64,000 nucleotides of DNA from Sipunculus nudus (Eukaryota; Annelida; Sipuncula; Golfingiida; Sipunculidae): positions 72,896,426-72,960,425 of the forward strand of contig CM049309.1 in NCBI GenBank assembly GCA_026874595.1, given 5' to 3'. Below the pieces are notes generated by a model. It was given only the letters and a program-made list of their open reading frames with translations. It was not told where the DNA came from and did no database searches. This document shows positions 23,230 to 35,479 of the stretch, piece by piece. The first letter of the stretch is position 1. The number at the start of each line of letters is the position of its first letter. A program made the position numbers and the translations under genes.

Positions 23230-26040
23230 GATCACTGATTTAAAATGAAAGTGGCTATTTTACAATGAGGCCTCATTTGTATCAATTAATGAAACCACTG
23301 GCAGGCCATTTGTGTTTTCTTGCCTTATTCATATTTTAAGCAGCAGCACTGTTGTCCAACTGTAAAACAAGGAGTATTGTTGCAAAAGCAAGGGGTCCCC
23401 TTGGGTGCTATGAAGACTGGTAGGTATAACAAAGAGCGAAGTAGTCATTGAAAAGTCAATAATATAGACCAAACATGAATTGGGGATATATTGGATACAA
23501 TGAGTGAATGGAATAGAAGAGCAAAACAAAAAGGGGATGTTTGATTCAAATGTAGTCATGAATATATTAAGTAGGGTCATATTCAAATTATAAAGACAGA
23601 AAGTCAGGATCCTATGGCGAAAACATGGGCTGCATATAAGCAAGGTCATCGTTTATTTATACGATGATCTGTCCGGGAATTAAAGATACAGCCCTCTTAT
23701 TTCCTGGCTGCTGGCGGCTGGCTGGTGAACAGTAAGCCCCACAGGAATTATACACAGTTCACACAAAACCAACCTTCAATAATGCATGTTCTTGTTACCA
23801 GAATCCCCTTTGTGACAGGGCTGATTTTAAGACAAATTTGTGATAAACCGGTGTCAATGTATGTCATATTTTGCAGTTTAAAAAGCAGCAAAAAATGTTA
23901 CGTCATTGCCATCTTTACTATAAACACTGTCCCTGAAAGTCAACAAGGTATTAATAAATATTCAATAAGCTAAATATTATCAATTTCCTGGCTGCAACAT
24001 GACTAGTCTGTTGCTGTGTGGTGCATAAGGCAGCCATGCTGAGTGCAGACATTATCAGCCATTTTGTTAAGGTTTACATTTCTGAGATGAAATGACCCAT
24101 ATAATATGTTGAGACTGAAAGTGTGTTCTTTAATTGGCTCTCTATGGCTTGCAAATAAGCCAAACATTGTCTGGCCGGGGAACCTTCGGTAAAACAGTCT
24201 GCCATAAAACAAAAAAAACATGCGACAGAAATATTTGAAGCAGTCTGGGGCATTAATATTACCAGCACAGAGTTAATCAGAAACAGAATCTTTTCAGAAG
24301 AAATTAGAAGTCTACAGGTCTACATGTTCCAGACTTTCCCACAACCTGCCAAATGACGACACAAATTCCAATATGGAACTTATAGTCAAAATTAATTGGG
24401 CACATGGGAAGTCCTGCTCTTTTCAAGCACTTAGATCTCCCCTGGTACCTGGTATTTTGCATTCATATCATTTCCACATTCACTCACTTGGAGTAACTCT
24501 TTCATAGTTCTACTGGCATACTTTAACTAATACTTGAATTTAAAAAGTCTTATGTCTGTTCCACCAGTGGTTTCAAACTAAAAAATGATGATTTTTCCCT
24601 AAAACTTCAACATGATCACACAGTTTGACACTAAAGCTGATAAGGGACTATATTAGACCTGGCATGAGATGAAAACCTCATCACACAAAAAAAAATATAT
24701 TTGCAACCTTCTGTTTTTATTTAATCTAGGGCCATATGACATATGGTGTAGACTGAACTGTTTGAGTTTCATTTTCTTAGGATATTTATGACACTAAACA
24801 AACCAATCAGCAGCTTTTAAATATAGGAGTTTGAGCATGTGACCAATGACCTTGACCTTCATCAACAGGGTTGAGATGTTATAAAAAATAGTTTTCTCAG
24901 ATACTGATTTTATTTTGCATTTCTAAAATAGTTTTGTAAGGTCTCATTTTGGTGTTATTCTACTTAATTAGGCCTATGCCCCATTCCTTCATTGCAGCTT
25001 ACTTTCTGGAAGTAATCGCAAATTTATTAATATATTGCAAAATTTCAATTGGCATGCCCACTGTGGAAAAGACTTCTGTTCTAGATATTGATGCTGGCTC
25101 TGTTGTTTTAACCTATTTACTGTTCCATATATATTAATACAGTGGAACAAACAAACATAACATACCAATAAAAATACATTTCTTCTAACACATGGCATAA
25201 ACTATGGTGAAAATGAAGTCATTTTTAGGGTAAGGTCCATCACACTGTCAGATTAGGGTACTGAAGTCTAGCAAAGGAGGTGGAACAGAAACAAGTGAGA
25301 GATACAATACACTGGAGGGACAATACAGGTGAGGTCAAATGAGATCGTGTGAGGTCAAATGAGGTTTTCTCTAGCTATGGAATGGGGAAGAAGCTGAAAT
25401 ATATCTGTCATCTGGATTTCAAGTTTTTTTTTTTTTTGGTATAGGGATAGATTAACACTTAGTCAGTCAGACTGGACTGCAGTTTGAAATTAACTCTGTA
25501 CTGAAGTGAAAGTGGTAGCCAACTTGATTTCACCTGATACTGACAGCTCACAAAAGACAGCTGTCCGGACCACAGCTGTCAGTTTGATCTGACTGGGATT
25601 CCAGTCTGTGATCCATGTCTGTGATCCAGTACACTCAGATCAGTCTGAGAAGCTCAGCGGATAAGTTAACAATGGACTTCCAGGTCAGTTCACATTCATT
25701 AGGCCATGTCTGTCTGGCAAAAATCTCCCGCTTCAGCTTACACAGTCTGATCCTGGTTTAGAGCTTTTCAAACTTCCTAACACTTGCTTAGTCCAAACAC
25801 TGGCACAGGCTGAACTGACACATCCGTGGTTCATGATCTGAGTACAATATTTACTTCTGGTGAGATGGCTATATGTTATCCCCCATGTCTGTCTGTTTGT
25901 TTGTTTGCCTGGTTGTAAGCAGGTTTATGCTAGAACTGCTTCACCATTTTCACCTATTTAAAAAAAATACAAAATAATAAAGTAAAGAGATAAAGGTGAG
26001 GAATTATAGTCTGAAATCACCGACTTTGTCAGTCTCATCT
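23230..26040. other. Mostly unique sequence, no gene seen
   Basis: Nothing was recognised except an isolated GACCAATGACCTTGACCTTC at 24841-24860, a remnant of the TGACCT-rich repeats. Near 24480-24600 (minus) a T-rich acceptor and a GTGAGTGAAT donor bound a segment that opens as FETTGGTDIRLFKFKY and then stops; too weak to call an exon. Confidence 0.4.
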
Positions 26041-26179
26041 GACTTTACACTTTGCCTTCCTGGTCTTTTGGGCCTCTTAATTCTTGTAGCTTTTCTCGGT
26101 TCCCTGGGGAACATTTAACCCATGCAGTCATATCAGGCGCTAGAGGGTTATTCTTTCTACATTTGCCTTCCTCCCATGA

Positions 26180-26290
26180 CCAGTAACCATTCACTCCTGG
26201 GTCGCGAGAGTGCACACTTGTGGTTAAGACTTTGCCTAGGAGACTTAGTGCAGACAGCACCCTTAACCATTATGCCAGCATGCTCCACGA
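26180..26290 (-). repeat. Possible tRNA-derived SINE head
   Basis: On the minus strand TGGCATAATGG (26277-26267) matches a pol III A-box (TRGCNNARYGG) and continues TTAAGGGTGCTGTCTGCAC, as in tRNA-derived SINEs. A convincing B-box (GGTTCGANNCC) is absent; only GCGACCCAGGAG lies at the expected distance. It could be a decayed SINE or chance. Confidence 0.3.
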
Positions 26291-26731
26291 AATAAAAAAC
26301 CAAATTCAAAATTTGCTGCAAATTTGAATTAAGCAACAGAGCCTGTAGTCTTGTTTTTCCTTGTTTTATATGACTGGAGGTGGAGTGGGTGACAAGGGTG
26401 AGTGATGTGTAATAAAATACATAACATGACACCTATTCAAAACATTTGTTAAAAATTTTGTTATTAACACAGATACCTCCAACATCTTCAGTTTTTAAGA
26501 TCAACAATCAGTTCTTTTCAATGTAGGTTGGAAAGAGTTCCATGAAAATTGGTATCTACATTACAGAAAATATAATCAAAATTATTCATTCTTTCATAGA
26601 TATGTATTTAATGTTTATATAAGTAAGAACATTTACCACATCTATGAAAATAAAGAGATATCATGATATCTTATCTCCTAAACTTAGTGAAAAATATTGT
26701 GAGTTAAGATATCATGATAGAACTTTGAGGC

Positions 26732-26751
26732 GGGGGGGGGGGGGGGGGGGG
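26732..26751 (+). repeat. Poly-G tract, 20 bases
   Basis: A G run preceded by GAGGC and followed by ATACGTG, in otherwise AT-rich unique DNA. Confidence 0.95.
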
Positions 26752-27180
26752 ATACGTGATTATGATTTGTGAACAGAGGAACCATCTGGCCAACATGTAG
26801 TAGAATTTTAACACCAGTTGAACCCCTTATTAAGACAAATGAACTTCAACAATTGATGCAATCCTGACGAGAGATTTTATCATAATCTTATACACGTATC
26901 ACCTGGTTTGTAAGGTTTATATTTTATTCTACACTTAATGTTATCCTTGTACCAAAGACATTTCTGCAAGATCAAACCAAATCACTTTCTGGTAAAATTA
27001 AAAAAAAAAAAAATTCAAACAATGATATATACATATGCCAACAGACCCATGAACCACCTTGTGAAAGGCATGGACTGTGCTCATAATAACGATCTCAGTG
27101 GTACGAGAAGTTAAATATAAAATATAAGGAAGATAGGCTTGTTTTCTGCCCATCTTCAAATTCATGCAGACAGGCAATTA

Positions 27181-27484
27181 CAGTAAAACCCCTAACATGA
27201 CCACCTCCCCTTTGGGACCACCCAGAGGAACCATGTTACATATTCATGACAAGCTGTCATATATGCTGGGCTAGCACTAAGCACTTTGGTCACCACAGGA
27301 GAGAGGTTTACTTAGTTAGTGATCAGGGGGATGCATGGCCACATGTACCTGGGGGTTTAACTATGGAAGGGGAAGTTGGAGCTATCATATCATATCAGAT
27401 GGCCCATGATAAATTTAACTCAAGGTCATGACCCACCACTTATATGATGACACTCTGAGGAAGTGGTCCCAATTGTGTAAATAG
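27181..27484. mobile_element. Decayed pogo-like MITE
   Basis: TA then CAGTAAAACCCCTAACATGA at the left is typical of the pogo-like ends at 16874 and 19314. GTGGTCCCAATTGTGTAAAT near 27465 looks like a degraded right end. The right border is uncertain. Confidence 0.45.
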
Positions 27485-28493
27485 ATAATGATTAAAAAGC
27501 ATAAACAGAAAAGAATGACTGTATTTGCGAGTTCAATGATTGAATGAGATATTCTGGATGATCAACAGTTTGTTGAATATTCAGTGCTTATGTAATAAAA
27601 TCCCTGACTTTTGTCCTTTTATTTCAAGTTAGGAGAATATAACCTTTTTGAACACTAATGATCTGCATGTAGGATCAACCATAACGGTTTGTGCCTTGGA
27701 TAATTCATGCCTGTTACAAAATGTTTTGTGCTTACATGTGGACATGAGGGTTAAACCTATCCAGTTTGTGGGCAGTGCAGGCAGTCTACACATGACGCCA
27801 CAAAAACAGAACACATTTTAATGAGGAGTATATGTATATATAAAGCACTGTCCATGTTTTTTGTACGTGTAGCAAAATGGTTGAAAATGTTTTGGTTGGC
27901 CAATTTTGAAATATTTTTACACCACCAGCCAAACAGACTTTTTTAACCAGTTAGGAAACACTTCAAATTGCTGGTTAAGTGTTCAAAACATTTTAAAGCC
28001 ATTTGCAAAATGGTCTGCATTTGTCAAAAGAAAATGGTACAATATTTGTCCAAGATATTCAGACCCTGAAGTAACTGTTCATCTGCTGTGCTTCACATGG
28101 TTACTTTACTATGTCAAGCTTTTTGATGTTTGTAGATATGATTTACTGTAAGATAAATGGTTGCATCACATCCTATTATTGTTTAGTACAAATACACTGG
28201 TACACTTGCAGTCCCTAAATCCCAGCATAATGTTCACGCAATAAAGCTTTAGTAACACACTGGAAGGTATCAAGAAATTGCACAAAAAATCTGCTCGATG
28301 TACATGTCCTTAGTAATGAGTGACTGGGTAATTATAATGCCTCATTAACCTTGCTAAACTACAGGTACAATTGATTTCATTCAAAATCACCACTATATCA
28401 TGTATATTGATATAACTGAGCATTTATTAATAATCAATTTTTCATGAATATCAATTTGCTATATCTTTCATATATATAAATAATAACAAAGAC

Positions 28494-28526
28494 ATTATTA
28501 TTATTATTATTATTATCATTATTATC
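28494..28526. repeat. (ATT)n microsatellite
   Basis: About eleven ATT/TTA triplets with one C interruption. Confidence 0.9.
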
Positions 28527-28896
28527 TTTTATCTATTATTATAATTAAGGTTATGGGTTATATTACATACACTTTTTGGTGTTTTTGGTGGAGATATGTA
28601 TTTTATTTTTGTTCCAATAATAATTAAAATAAATTAACCTTACACATTCCTACCCTGTGCACACACTTTCCTTCAATATAAACTTATATATTTATTATAC
28701 TTGTATTTACCATGGCACATCTGATATTTATATATTCATATCTAGTATAACCATGTATCACATACTATACATTACTGCTTCCACTTTTATACATCTACAC
28801 AAACCATATAACCTGATACTGAGCCCTGTTATTATGCTATTAATACAATTAAAAATTCCTATGAGACACACTTTAATAATTAATTATTGAACTTAC

Positions 28897-28995
28897 CGGA
28901 GGTTCATCCTCTTGGTCTGGCACGGCTTCCCAGCCCTTTTTACGGAAGCACAAACATGAACTAAAGGGCAGAACATCTTTCCATTTCCAACCCAT
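28897..28995 (-). CDS. Candidate first coding exon, unknown protein
   Basis: On the minus strand an ATG (28995-28993) opens 33 codons that end exactly at a consensus donor, CCG|GTAAGTTC, with GTAAGT at 28896-28891 (phase 0). The peptide reads MGWKWKDVLPFSSCLCFRKK, then GWEAVPDQEDEPP. It has a Cys pair in CLC, a basic stretch and an acidic tail. The frame is also open upstream of this ATG to a stop near 29090, so an internal exon is possible; the ATG was chosen because it is the first in frame and a TATA-like box lies about 115 bp upstream. I do not recognise the protein. Downstream exons, which would lie at lower coordinates, were not found. It is equally consistent with a lucky frame in a GC-richer patch. 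Confidence 0.35.
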
Positions 28996-29108
28996 GAGCC
29001 TATGCCCACGGGTGACAACCCGGCAGTGGTAACCCAATGTTCGGGGTGTGACCACCGGCAAAATAAACCAACGCAGGTCTGTCCCTCTCCCTCAGCTGGC
29101 AGTCCAAA

Positions 29109-29116
29109 TTTTTATA
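29109..29116 (-). promoter_or_regulatory. TATA-like box upstream of candidate exon
   Basis: TATAAAAA on the minus strand, in the context GTGATATAAAAATTTGG. It would place a start site near 29080-29085 and a leader of about 85-90 nt before the ATG at 28995. A single motif in AT-rich DNA is weak evidence. Confidence 0.25.
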
Positions 29117-29370
29117 TCACTCCAGTGACTGTAACAGTATTCCATGCACCAATTACCTAACAGTACACACTGTATAAGCCACAGCAGCGTTCTGTATTAC
29201 AGTAACAGGCTGTACTGCACGTACCTGTGTATCACGCTGACAGATGCTGCTTGGCTTGCAGTATATAAGACAACTGTTGCTGGAACAGAGTCATATTATC
29301 TTGTGATCGTGCATCCAATTCCCAGATGCAGCATCAGTCTGCTGCTGCAGAATATGATATATAAACTGTA

Positions 29371-29371
<1 letters not shown>

Positions 29372-29408
<37 letters not shown>
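29372..29408. repeat. (TA)n microsatellite
   Basis: About 18 TA units, continuing as an imperfect TATATGTATATATG run. Confidence 0.95.
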
Positions 29409-29409
<1 letters not shown>

Positions 29410-29420
<11 letters not shown>

Positions 29421-31055
29421 ATGGTACACCCACCAGCGAGGTGGTGTACAAACGTCCTGCTCTTTCCTTATTCTCTTCTCTCTTTCCGCTGGTAATCTTA
29501 GTCCCAGCAGGCTTGTGCCGTGGCATAAATCACGCCTAATTTTCCTGCTAACCAATGTCAGAAAATCCTCAACCTTCAGTGCTGGAGCAGCTCTGACCAC
29601 AGCTGACTAGCTAGGTTGAGAGGATAGTGTTGCAGAGGTGGTAACTTCTGTACTGAACGAGCTGACCAGTAATGGTCCGCTATGCATGGGCTGGCTCTAG
29701 TACTGAGGTGCTAGCATACCTTGCTTAATGCATGCTTCCTCTACCACTGGTCATTGGCAAGTACCACTGCTTGGCCCACACGGGTGTTCTCTCATTTTGC
29801 TAGGGTCCTGGGCTGTTTGGTACATTATATGCCTACAGACAGTCCTGGCCAGTTCATAAGGTCTCCTGCAAACATTCCCATAATGTAGACTGAATATGTC
29901 CCATGTAGCACAGATCATCACGGCCCCGGATAAACACTCCAATACAGGCAAGCACAAGGGGTCTGTCAGTATTTACCATACAATACTGTCTGTCTATATG
30001 CCTACACAATTATTAATCTAAGATCCATACAGAGCCAGCCTGGCTAATCAGCTGGACCCCTGTGTATAGCCATTGTGGGCTGTCTCCAGCTGTGCAAGTC
30101 CATGAGTTTGAGCGATGCCCACCAAAACATGCCAGAATATACTGAACCACTGCAATTTGTTGTCAACATGTATATGCTGATACACCGCCATGCCGGTTCA
30201 AATGATACCATGGCAGGTCCCCATCACGGAGGCCAAGCGACCCAGCCAGATCATTGGTTTGGTGGCCATCAGGTCTGAGCCAGCACATGGTGGGTGAACA
30301 GTGGGTACATGCACAACAGTCCTGAAAGCCAGTCCCATGGTAATCTGCATCTCAGTCCTGTGTGCCTGCTCCCCCAGGCCTGCATCCGATCTTGACACAG
30401 TACTGTCCGTTCATTTTACAGCAATGGTTCCACTATATCCTCTATCCCTGATGAATATGGTGTCTGACAGCCCGATGGACAGCCAGGCCCCTCAAACTGT
30501 CACAGCAACACAAGCATACAAGGATTTACTGATGAATAATTAATAGCAGCACTGTGGCTAATGTGATCGTGTGTCACTAACAGATGTATTTCTGCATGTG
30601 TGTGTATGTACACACAGACGTACACCAGTGTCAGACAAGCGAGGTCCCAATCCTTATATGCATGCCTTGAATGGCCATACATAAACGTGGCCCTACAGGA
30701 AACTAGACACTTCTTACTTGTAATATTTAATGCACAATTACCAGTATTGCATGCCTGTGACCCGGGCTCTAGCCACCACACACACTTGCGGCCTGGCTGG
30801 CTTGGGAGTGAGCTGGGATCCAGCATATTATCTGTCAAACTTAGTGTATTCACCTGCCTGGCAGCAAAAAGATGTGGTAAATTTTAATCTTATAGTTAGA
30901 GGATGAGGATAGGCCTGCTGTCTTTAACAGCAGATCAATTTTTCCCCTCCCCTGTCTCTTGTCCCCTCACAATCAATATAGCCCAGGGCAGGCTGCTCGA
31001 TCATTTTAGCTATTGCAGATAAATGACTCTGGCTACATTGGTGAGATGTGCTGTC
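29410..31055. other. GC-richer unique region, no gene assigned
   Basis: This stretch is less AT-rich than most of the window and contains no recognised repeat. Several open frames of 65-117 codons occur on both strands and overlap each other. None has paired splice sites or a recognisable domain. Confidence 0.35.
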
Positions 31056-31059
31056 ATAA

Positions 31060-31200
31060 ATTTTCATCACTAAACACAAAAGGGAGGAGGGCCGTAATGA
31101 TTATGTGGCCCAGCTGCTTCTAGAGTTCAGCATCGCCTACGTCACCTCCACCTTCGTTACTGACGGCTGCACCATTGCAACTGAAAGCACTGGGCACTGA
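31060..31200 (+). CDS. Coding-like segment with C/G-ending codons, unknown
   Basis: A 46-codon open frame runs from after a TAA (31057-31059) to TGA (31198-31200). Its central part reads NDYVAQLLLEFSIAYVTSTF, then VTDGCTIATESTGH. From GCC CAG CTG to ACC TTC, 12 of 14 third positions are C or G in an AT-rich neighbourhood, with several CpGs, a pattern expected of selected codons. There is no clear acceptor (an AG at 31089-31090 lacks a pyrimidine tract) and no donor. It may be a terminal exon, a decayed gene fragment, or part of a minus-strand feature. Confidence 0.2.
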   Translation: MFITKHKREEGRNDYVAQLLLEFSIAYVTSTFVTDGCTIATESTGH

Positions 31201-31604
31201 CACAAGTGGAAATCTAGAGCTACCTGTCACTGTAAATATTCTAACAAAATGCAAATCAGCAGAAACCATGTTTATTCAGCTCTATATATCTGATAAGAAC
31301 AATTAACTTTAACTTTTCTCTGTTTTGGCTAAATATGGTTAACTTCATACAAACCATTAACAGCACAATTAATGAAAGCAACAAAACAAGATTAATATCT
31401 ACAGGTATCTCATATATTTTTCAATTTAGAAATACCAATTTTTTATAATTATTTGTGTGTGAAAACAGCAGGTCTATTAATTTTTTTTCAAAATCAAATT
31501 TATCTATTTTTATAAAAACAAATTCCAGGCAATTTTGAATCATTAAAGTCAGCAGTCAGCTATTCACGTTCACTTTTCTATAAAATTGATTAGTTCTCAC
31601 TTAC

Positions 31605-31720
31605 TCTGCGTATAAATTAACAAATTCTTCAGATAATTCTTGTTAGGAAAGTTCTTATAATGCCCCTGTGGTGGATATATGAGCTTGTTTATCCAGAAGC
31701 TGTTAGTAAACACAGCCATG
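31605..31720 (-). CDS. Candidate internal exon, unknown protein
   Basis: On the minus strand a strong acceptor TGTTTTTCAG ends at 31721 and a strong donor A|GTAAGTGAG begins at 31604. The 116 bp between them are open in one frame: C, then 38 codons starting ATG, then A. They read MAVFTNSFWINKLIYPPQGH, then YKNFPNKNYLKNLLIYTQ. Paired consensus sites around a fully open frame in AT-rich DNA are unusual but not decisive. The exon lies 2.6 kb upstream of the candidate at 28897-28995 on the same strand, so they could belong to one transcript; the phase there cannot be settled. The protein is not recognised. Confidence 0.3.
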
Positions 31721-31902
31721 CTGAAAAACACAAACAGGGCCTACAGGCCTAATGCGAACCTGTGCAAAGTTTAGGAGTATGAAAGGAGGTTTATTTTAAA
31801 ATTTAATATTGATCCTCTTAAGTCCTGCATATCTACCTTAGTCATTATGTTTTCAGCAAAATGGACATTTCACACCTGCAAGTTTCAGACTAGGACATTT
31901 TA

Positions 31903-33071
31903 AAACCAGAATATGGGTAGTCGACAAGCGACTATGTGTATCCGCAGAAATCAGAGTGAGACAGGTGAAGTGAGGCATGGATTAAGTGGCAAGGGGAATA
32001 GAGTGAGGTGTGTTGCATATTAGCATGGATGTCTGCAGCTTAAACAGGAATGTAGGTGGTGCCACCTGTCATAAAATTGTCCAGGATGTATAAACCTGCA
32101 AAATTTCAGGTGGAGAAGTCAAACCACTGCTGAGATATGAATGATTTTATCCCAAGGCAGATGAACAGATGGATGCTGTGCAAAAATGGTTGCATGTGGC
32201 GCCACCAGTTTTGCCTATGATGAAGAGCTATGTGAGATCTATACACAAGCAAAATTTTGGCCAAATCGGTCAAACTGTTCCCGAGATATGAGCTTGGATG
32301 TCTGCAGAGTAAATGTGAATGTAGGTGGCGCCACCTGTCATAAAATCAAAGAAAGCTGTCCAGGATGTATAAACCTGCAAAATTTCAGGTGGAAAAGTTA
32401 AACCATTGCTGAGATATGAGTAATTTTATCCCAAGGCAGATGAACAGATGGACACTGTGCATAAATGGTTGCAGGTGGCGCCACCAGCTTTGCCTATGAT
32501 GAAGAGCTATGTGAGATCTATATACATGCAAAATTTTAGCCCAATCGGTCAAACGGTTCCCAAGATATGATCTTGGATGTCTGCAGAGTAAAGGTGAATG
32601 TAGGTGGCGCCACCTGTCATAAAATCGACAAAGCTGTCCAGGATATATAAACCTGCAAAATTTCAGGTGGAAAAGTCAACCACTGCTGAGATAAGAGTGA
32701 TATTATCCCAAGGCAGATGAACAGATGGATGCTGTGCAAAAATGGTTGCAGGTGGCGCCACCATTTTTAGTGTATGTTATAAAGCTATCAAAGGGCTACA
32801 TTTGTGCAAAATTTTTAGCCTGATCCGTCAAACAGTTCCCGAGATATGTGGGTTTATGTGTGGAAACAGACGCACAAATGGACGCTGGGCAGAGAGGAAA
32901 GGTCAAAGGTCAACCAAAAATGAGGGCACAACAGTTCACATGACCGATCATAATTCAAAATTTAAAAAAATTTTGCCCAGTGGTTATTGAGGAGTTCTCT
33001 GGAAACCTATGCGGCGATTCGGCGTCTGACTGAAAACAGAGTATACGTAAAACTCTGTTTTGGCGGATACA
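31903..33071 (+). mobile_element. HINE-like element, family B, copy 1
   Basis: The start AAACCAG is followed by the hairpin TAGTCGacaaGCGACTA (31918-31934) and GTATCCGC at 31938-31945. The reverse complement GCGGATAC is at 33063-33070. Just before it a perfect 10-bp-arm hairpin pairs AAAACAGAGT (33033-33042) with ACTCTGTTTT (33052-33061). The core is a tandem array with two palindromes per unit. All five parts of the shared plan are present. Confidence 0.75.
32040..32800 (+). repeat. About 276-bp tandem array with paired GGTGGCGCCACC palindromes
   Basis: Palindromes or one-base variants lie at 32055, 32195, 32324, 32474, 32603 and 32751, alternating between two contexts: followed by TGTCATAAAATC, or by AGTTTTGCCTATGATG. 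The period is 269-279 bp with a palindrome about every 138 bp. The flanks are more variable than the 12-mer core. Confidence 0.85.
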
Positions 33072-33419
33072 ATGATTGTAGCTGACACCACCAGTCTTAT
33101 ATACAACAAAGAGATATATAAATATTCCCAATGTCAGACTGATATGTCAAACTCCTCCTGTGAAATAAGCAGGGACATAGACTGTGCAAAAATTATTGTA
33201 GGTGGCGCCAACAGTCTTGTACACTATAAAGCTACCTGATATGTATAAACATGCCCAATTTTAGGCTGATGTATCAAATTCCTCTGTAGAAATAAGCAGG
33301 CGCATACAGGTGGCACCACCTGTTTTGTAAAAGAGAATACCATCAAAGATGCACAGACATGTCAAAATATCAGTCCAATACATCAAACTTTCCCAGAGTT
33401 TGATGCACTGGGCTGACAA

Positions 33420-33725
33420 GGCTTAGGTGAATAAGGAAGTTGCCCCGGAGTGACCTGTGACAAATTGCTGCCTCAAGCTACTGCACTGAGTGAACTCATG
33501 ACCTGCACCTGGCTAGACTGAGTGAACTTTTGACCTGTACCTGGCTGCACTGAGTGATCTCTTGACCTGTTGCATAATCTGACACAGTTGACAGTCTGCC
33601 AAAGCTATAAATAGATTCAAGCTGAACTTTGGTGCCAAATATAATACAGTGAGCAGTCTGCCAAAGCTATAAATAGAATGCAGCAACTGCACTGAGTGAA
33701 CTCTTGACCTATACCTGGCTGCACT
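33420..33725 (+). repeat. Short repeats GCACTGAGTGAACTCTTGACCTG
   Basis: CTGCACTGAGTGAACT plus TTGACCTGTACCTGGCTG units recur four times here and again at 37420-37730 in the second family III copy. AAGCTATAAATAGAT also recurs. Confidence 0.7.
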
Positions 33726-35467
33726 TTTTCCAATCCTGGCACTGTGCCAAAACTATTTATAGAGCTGACATCATCTTGGCTAAAGGCCAACATCAAGGCA
33801 CTGGCAATCTGTCAATGGTAAACCAAGTGCTGCCATCTGAACACAGAAGTGGTCCCTACTTGAAATAACTTTGAAATTTATTTTCCCAATACAAAATGCT
33901 TTTCAGCTGAGTTTTTATAAAAAAAACAGGAATACATGTAAAAAATTATTACGGATGCATACTGAATGCAAAATTAAAATACAGATATATCTCATTGATG
34001 GAAAATTATTGAATTAAGTTGAGTAGGGATACCAATAATTTATATCCACGTACAGTTGTCTTTATACAGCCACAGAGAGGTGAATATCCATGATTGTAAC
34101 ATTGCCTGGTACGATGAATAACTTAAATCATAAATCTAAATTTTTTAAAAGCTTTTAAAAAAACTTTTATTGTCAATATCAACCAAAGATAACCAGAAAT
34201 CTAAATGTCTAGTGGCATGATGTAATAGATGCTGATAATCTGGTGCCAGGCTAGATGTAACAGCATAGCACAGCTAACATATATGGTAAAATGACTCAAT
34301 TCAATCTCCATAAAATCATTCATGTGGAACCATTAATGACAATTATTATAAGAATTTTTGTAGGGATTATTCTTGTAAAATATTTAACAAACTGGCTTCA
34401 GTGGCATCAGTCGAAAAACGTTTCGCAGGTTTATAACTCATATAGGAAGATACAGCAAACTTGCTAAGTTCAGCTTCCTGTAACTCAGCCAAAAAGCACT
34501 GAACCACAACCATTTGAACAAACTTGAATTATCAACATCTGAGAAAAATTAATGTGTGAGATTAAAGAATTTGGCCCAGTGGTTTTTGAGAAGAAGATCT
34601 TTGTAGCCACTGAGCTAAAATGGGCTGTTATGGCATATGACTAAATTCAGCTTCCCATAACTTAGCCAAAAGTCAATGAAAAGAGACCATTTGAACAAAC
34701 TTCAGAAAACACTACCCTAGGATCATTTCTGTGCAATAGTAAACATTTTGGCCATATGGTTTCAGAGAAGAAGTTTTTTGTAGCCCTCAGTGTGATACAG
34801 GCACTGATGACCCCGTACAAAAAAGGCCGATGCAGGTGGCGCCACCAATACCTCAATTCAGATATGACCTATGTGACCAACATTGGCATAAATTTTGGTG
34901 ATGATAGCTCCAGCCATTTCTGAGATTTAAATTTTAATATGCTTTTTTTCACAGTTAACAAAGTTAAACCTCCTGTAACTCAGCCAAAAATCTCCAAACT
35001 GGAACCATTCGAACAAACTTGAGAAAGATTGTTCCATGGATCATATCTGTGAAATATTGGACAATTTGGCTGGACAATTTCGGAGAAGAAGATTTTTAAA
35101 GGTTTTTTAGCTTTTTCCTTATAAAATCTAAGAAAATACAGTAAGAAAAAAAAATAAACAAAATCCAATATAGTTTTTTCGATGACTGATTATTTGCAAA
35201 AAATTTGGTGATGCTAGCTCCTGCCGTTTTTGAGATAGCTATGGTTAACGTACAGACGATGCACAACGTACGACGCACGACAGACGACACCGCACCATCG
35301 CATAAGCTCACAGGTTCGCTAAAAAACATGCATGCAACCTAAAGTGGTTGGTTGCAAATATGTGGAAGTTGAATGGTTATTATTTGTACAATGCCCTTGA
35401 CACAACTGTGGTTTGTCTGAGTTGCCACCAGATGTCCTTGCTGAATGTGTTTTGATTATTTTTGTTG

Positions 35468-35479
35468 CCCCCCCCCCCC
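35468..35479 (-). repeat. Poly-C tract, 12 bases
   Basis: The only sizeable C run on the plus strand; all other long homopolymer G/C runs in the window are G on the plus strand. Confidence 0.9.

Larger units (their letters stand above)
31732..35325 (+). mobile_element. HINE-like element, family III, copy 1
   Basis: The start AAACAGGGCCTACAGGCCT holds a palindrome. GCGAACCTGTG at 31754-31764 is the exact reverse complement of CACAGGTTCGC at 35309-35319, which is followed by TAAAAAAC. The right part (33071-35325) is colinear with 36975-39633 and repeats a module reading AACTCAGCCAAAAA, then CCATTTGAACAAACTT. ACGACGCACGACAGACGAC precedes the 3' end. A family B element is nested at 31903-33071. 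Confidence 0.65.

Noticed and set aside
23640..23680. CATCGTTTATTTATACGATG hairpin as a possible regulatory RNA or terminator
   Set aside because: Short isolated hairpins are frequent in AT-rich DNA and nothing around it supports a function.
24480..24600. Minus-strand frame FETTGGTDIRLFKFKY as an exon
   Set aside because: It stops before the donor-like site and has no downstream polyadenylation signal, so the two cues contradict each other.
30180..30215. GGTTCAAAT resembling a tRNA B-box
   Set aside because: No A-box, acceptor stem or anticodon arm could be built around it.
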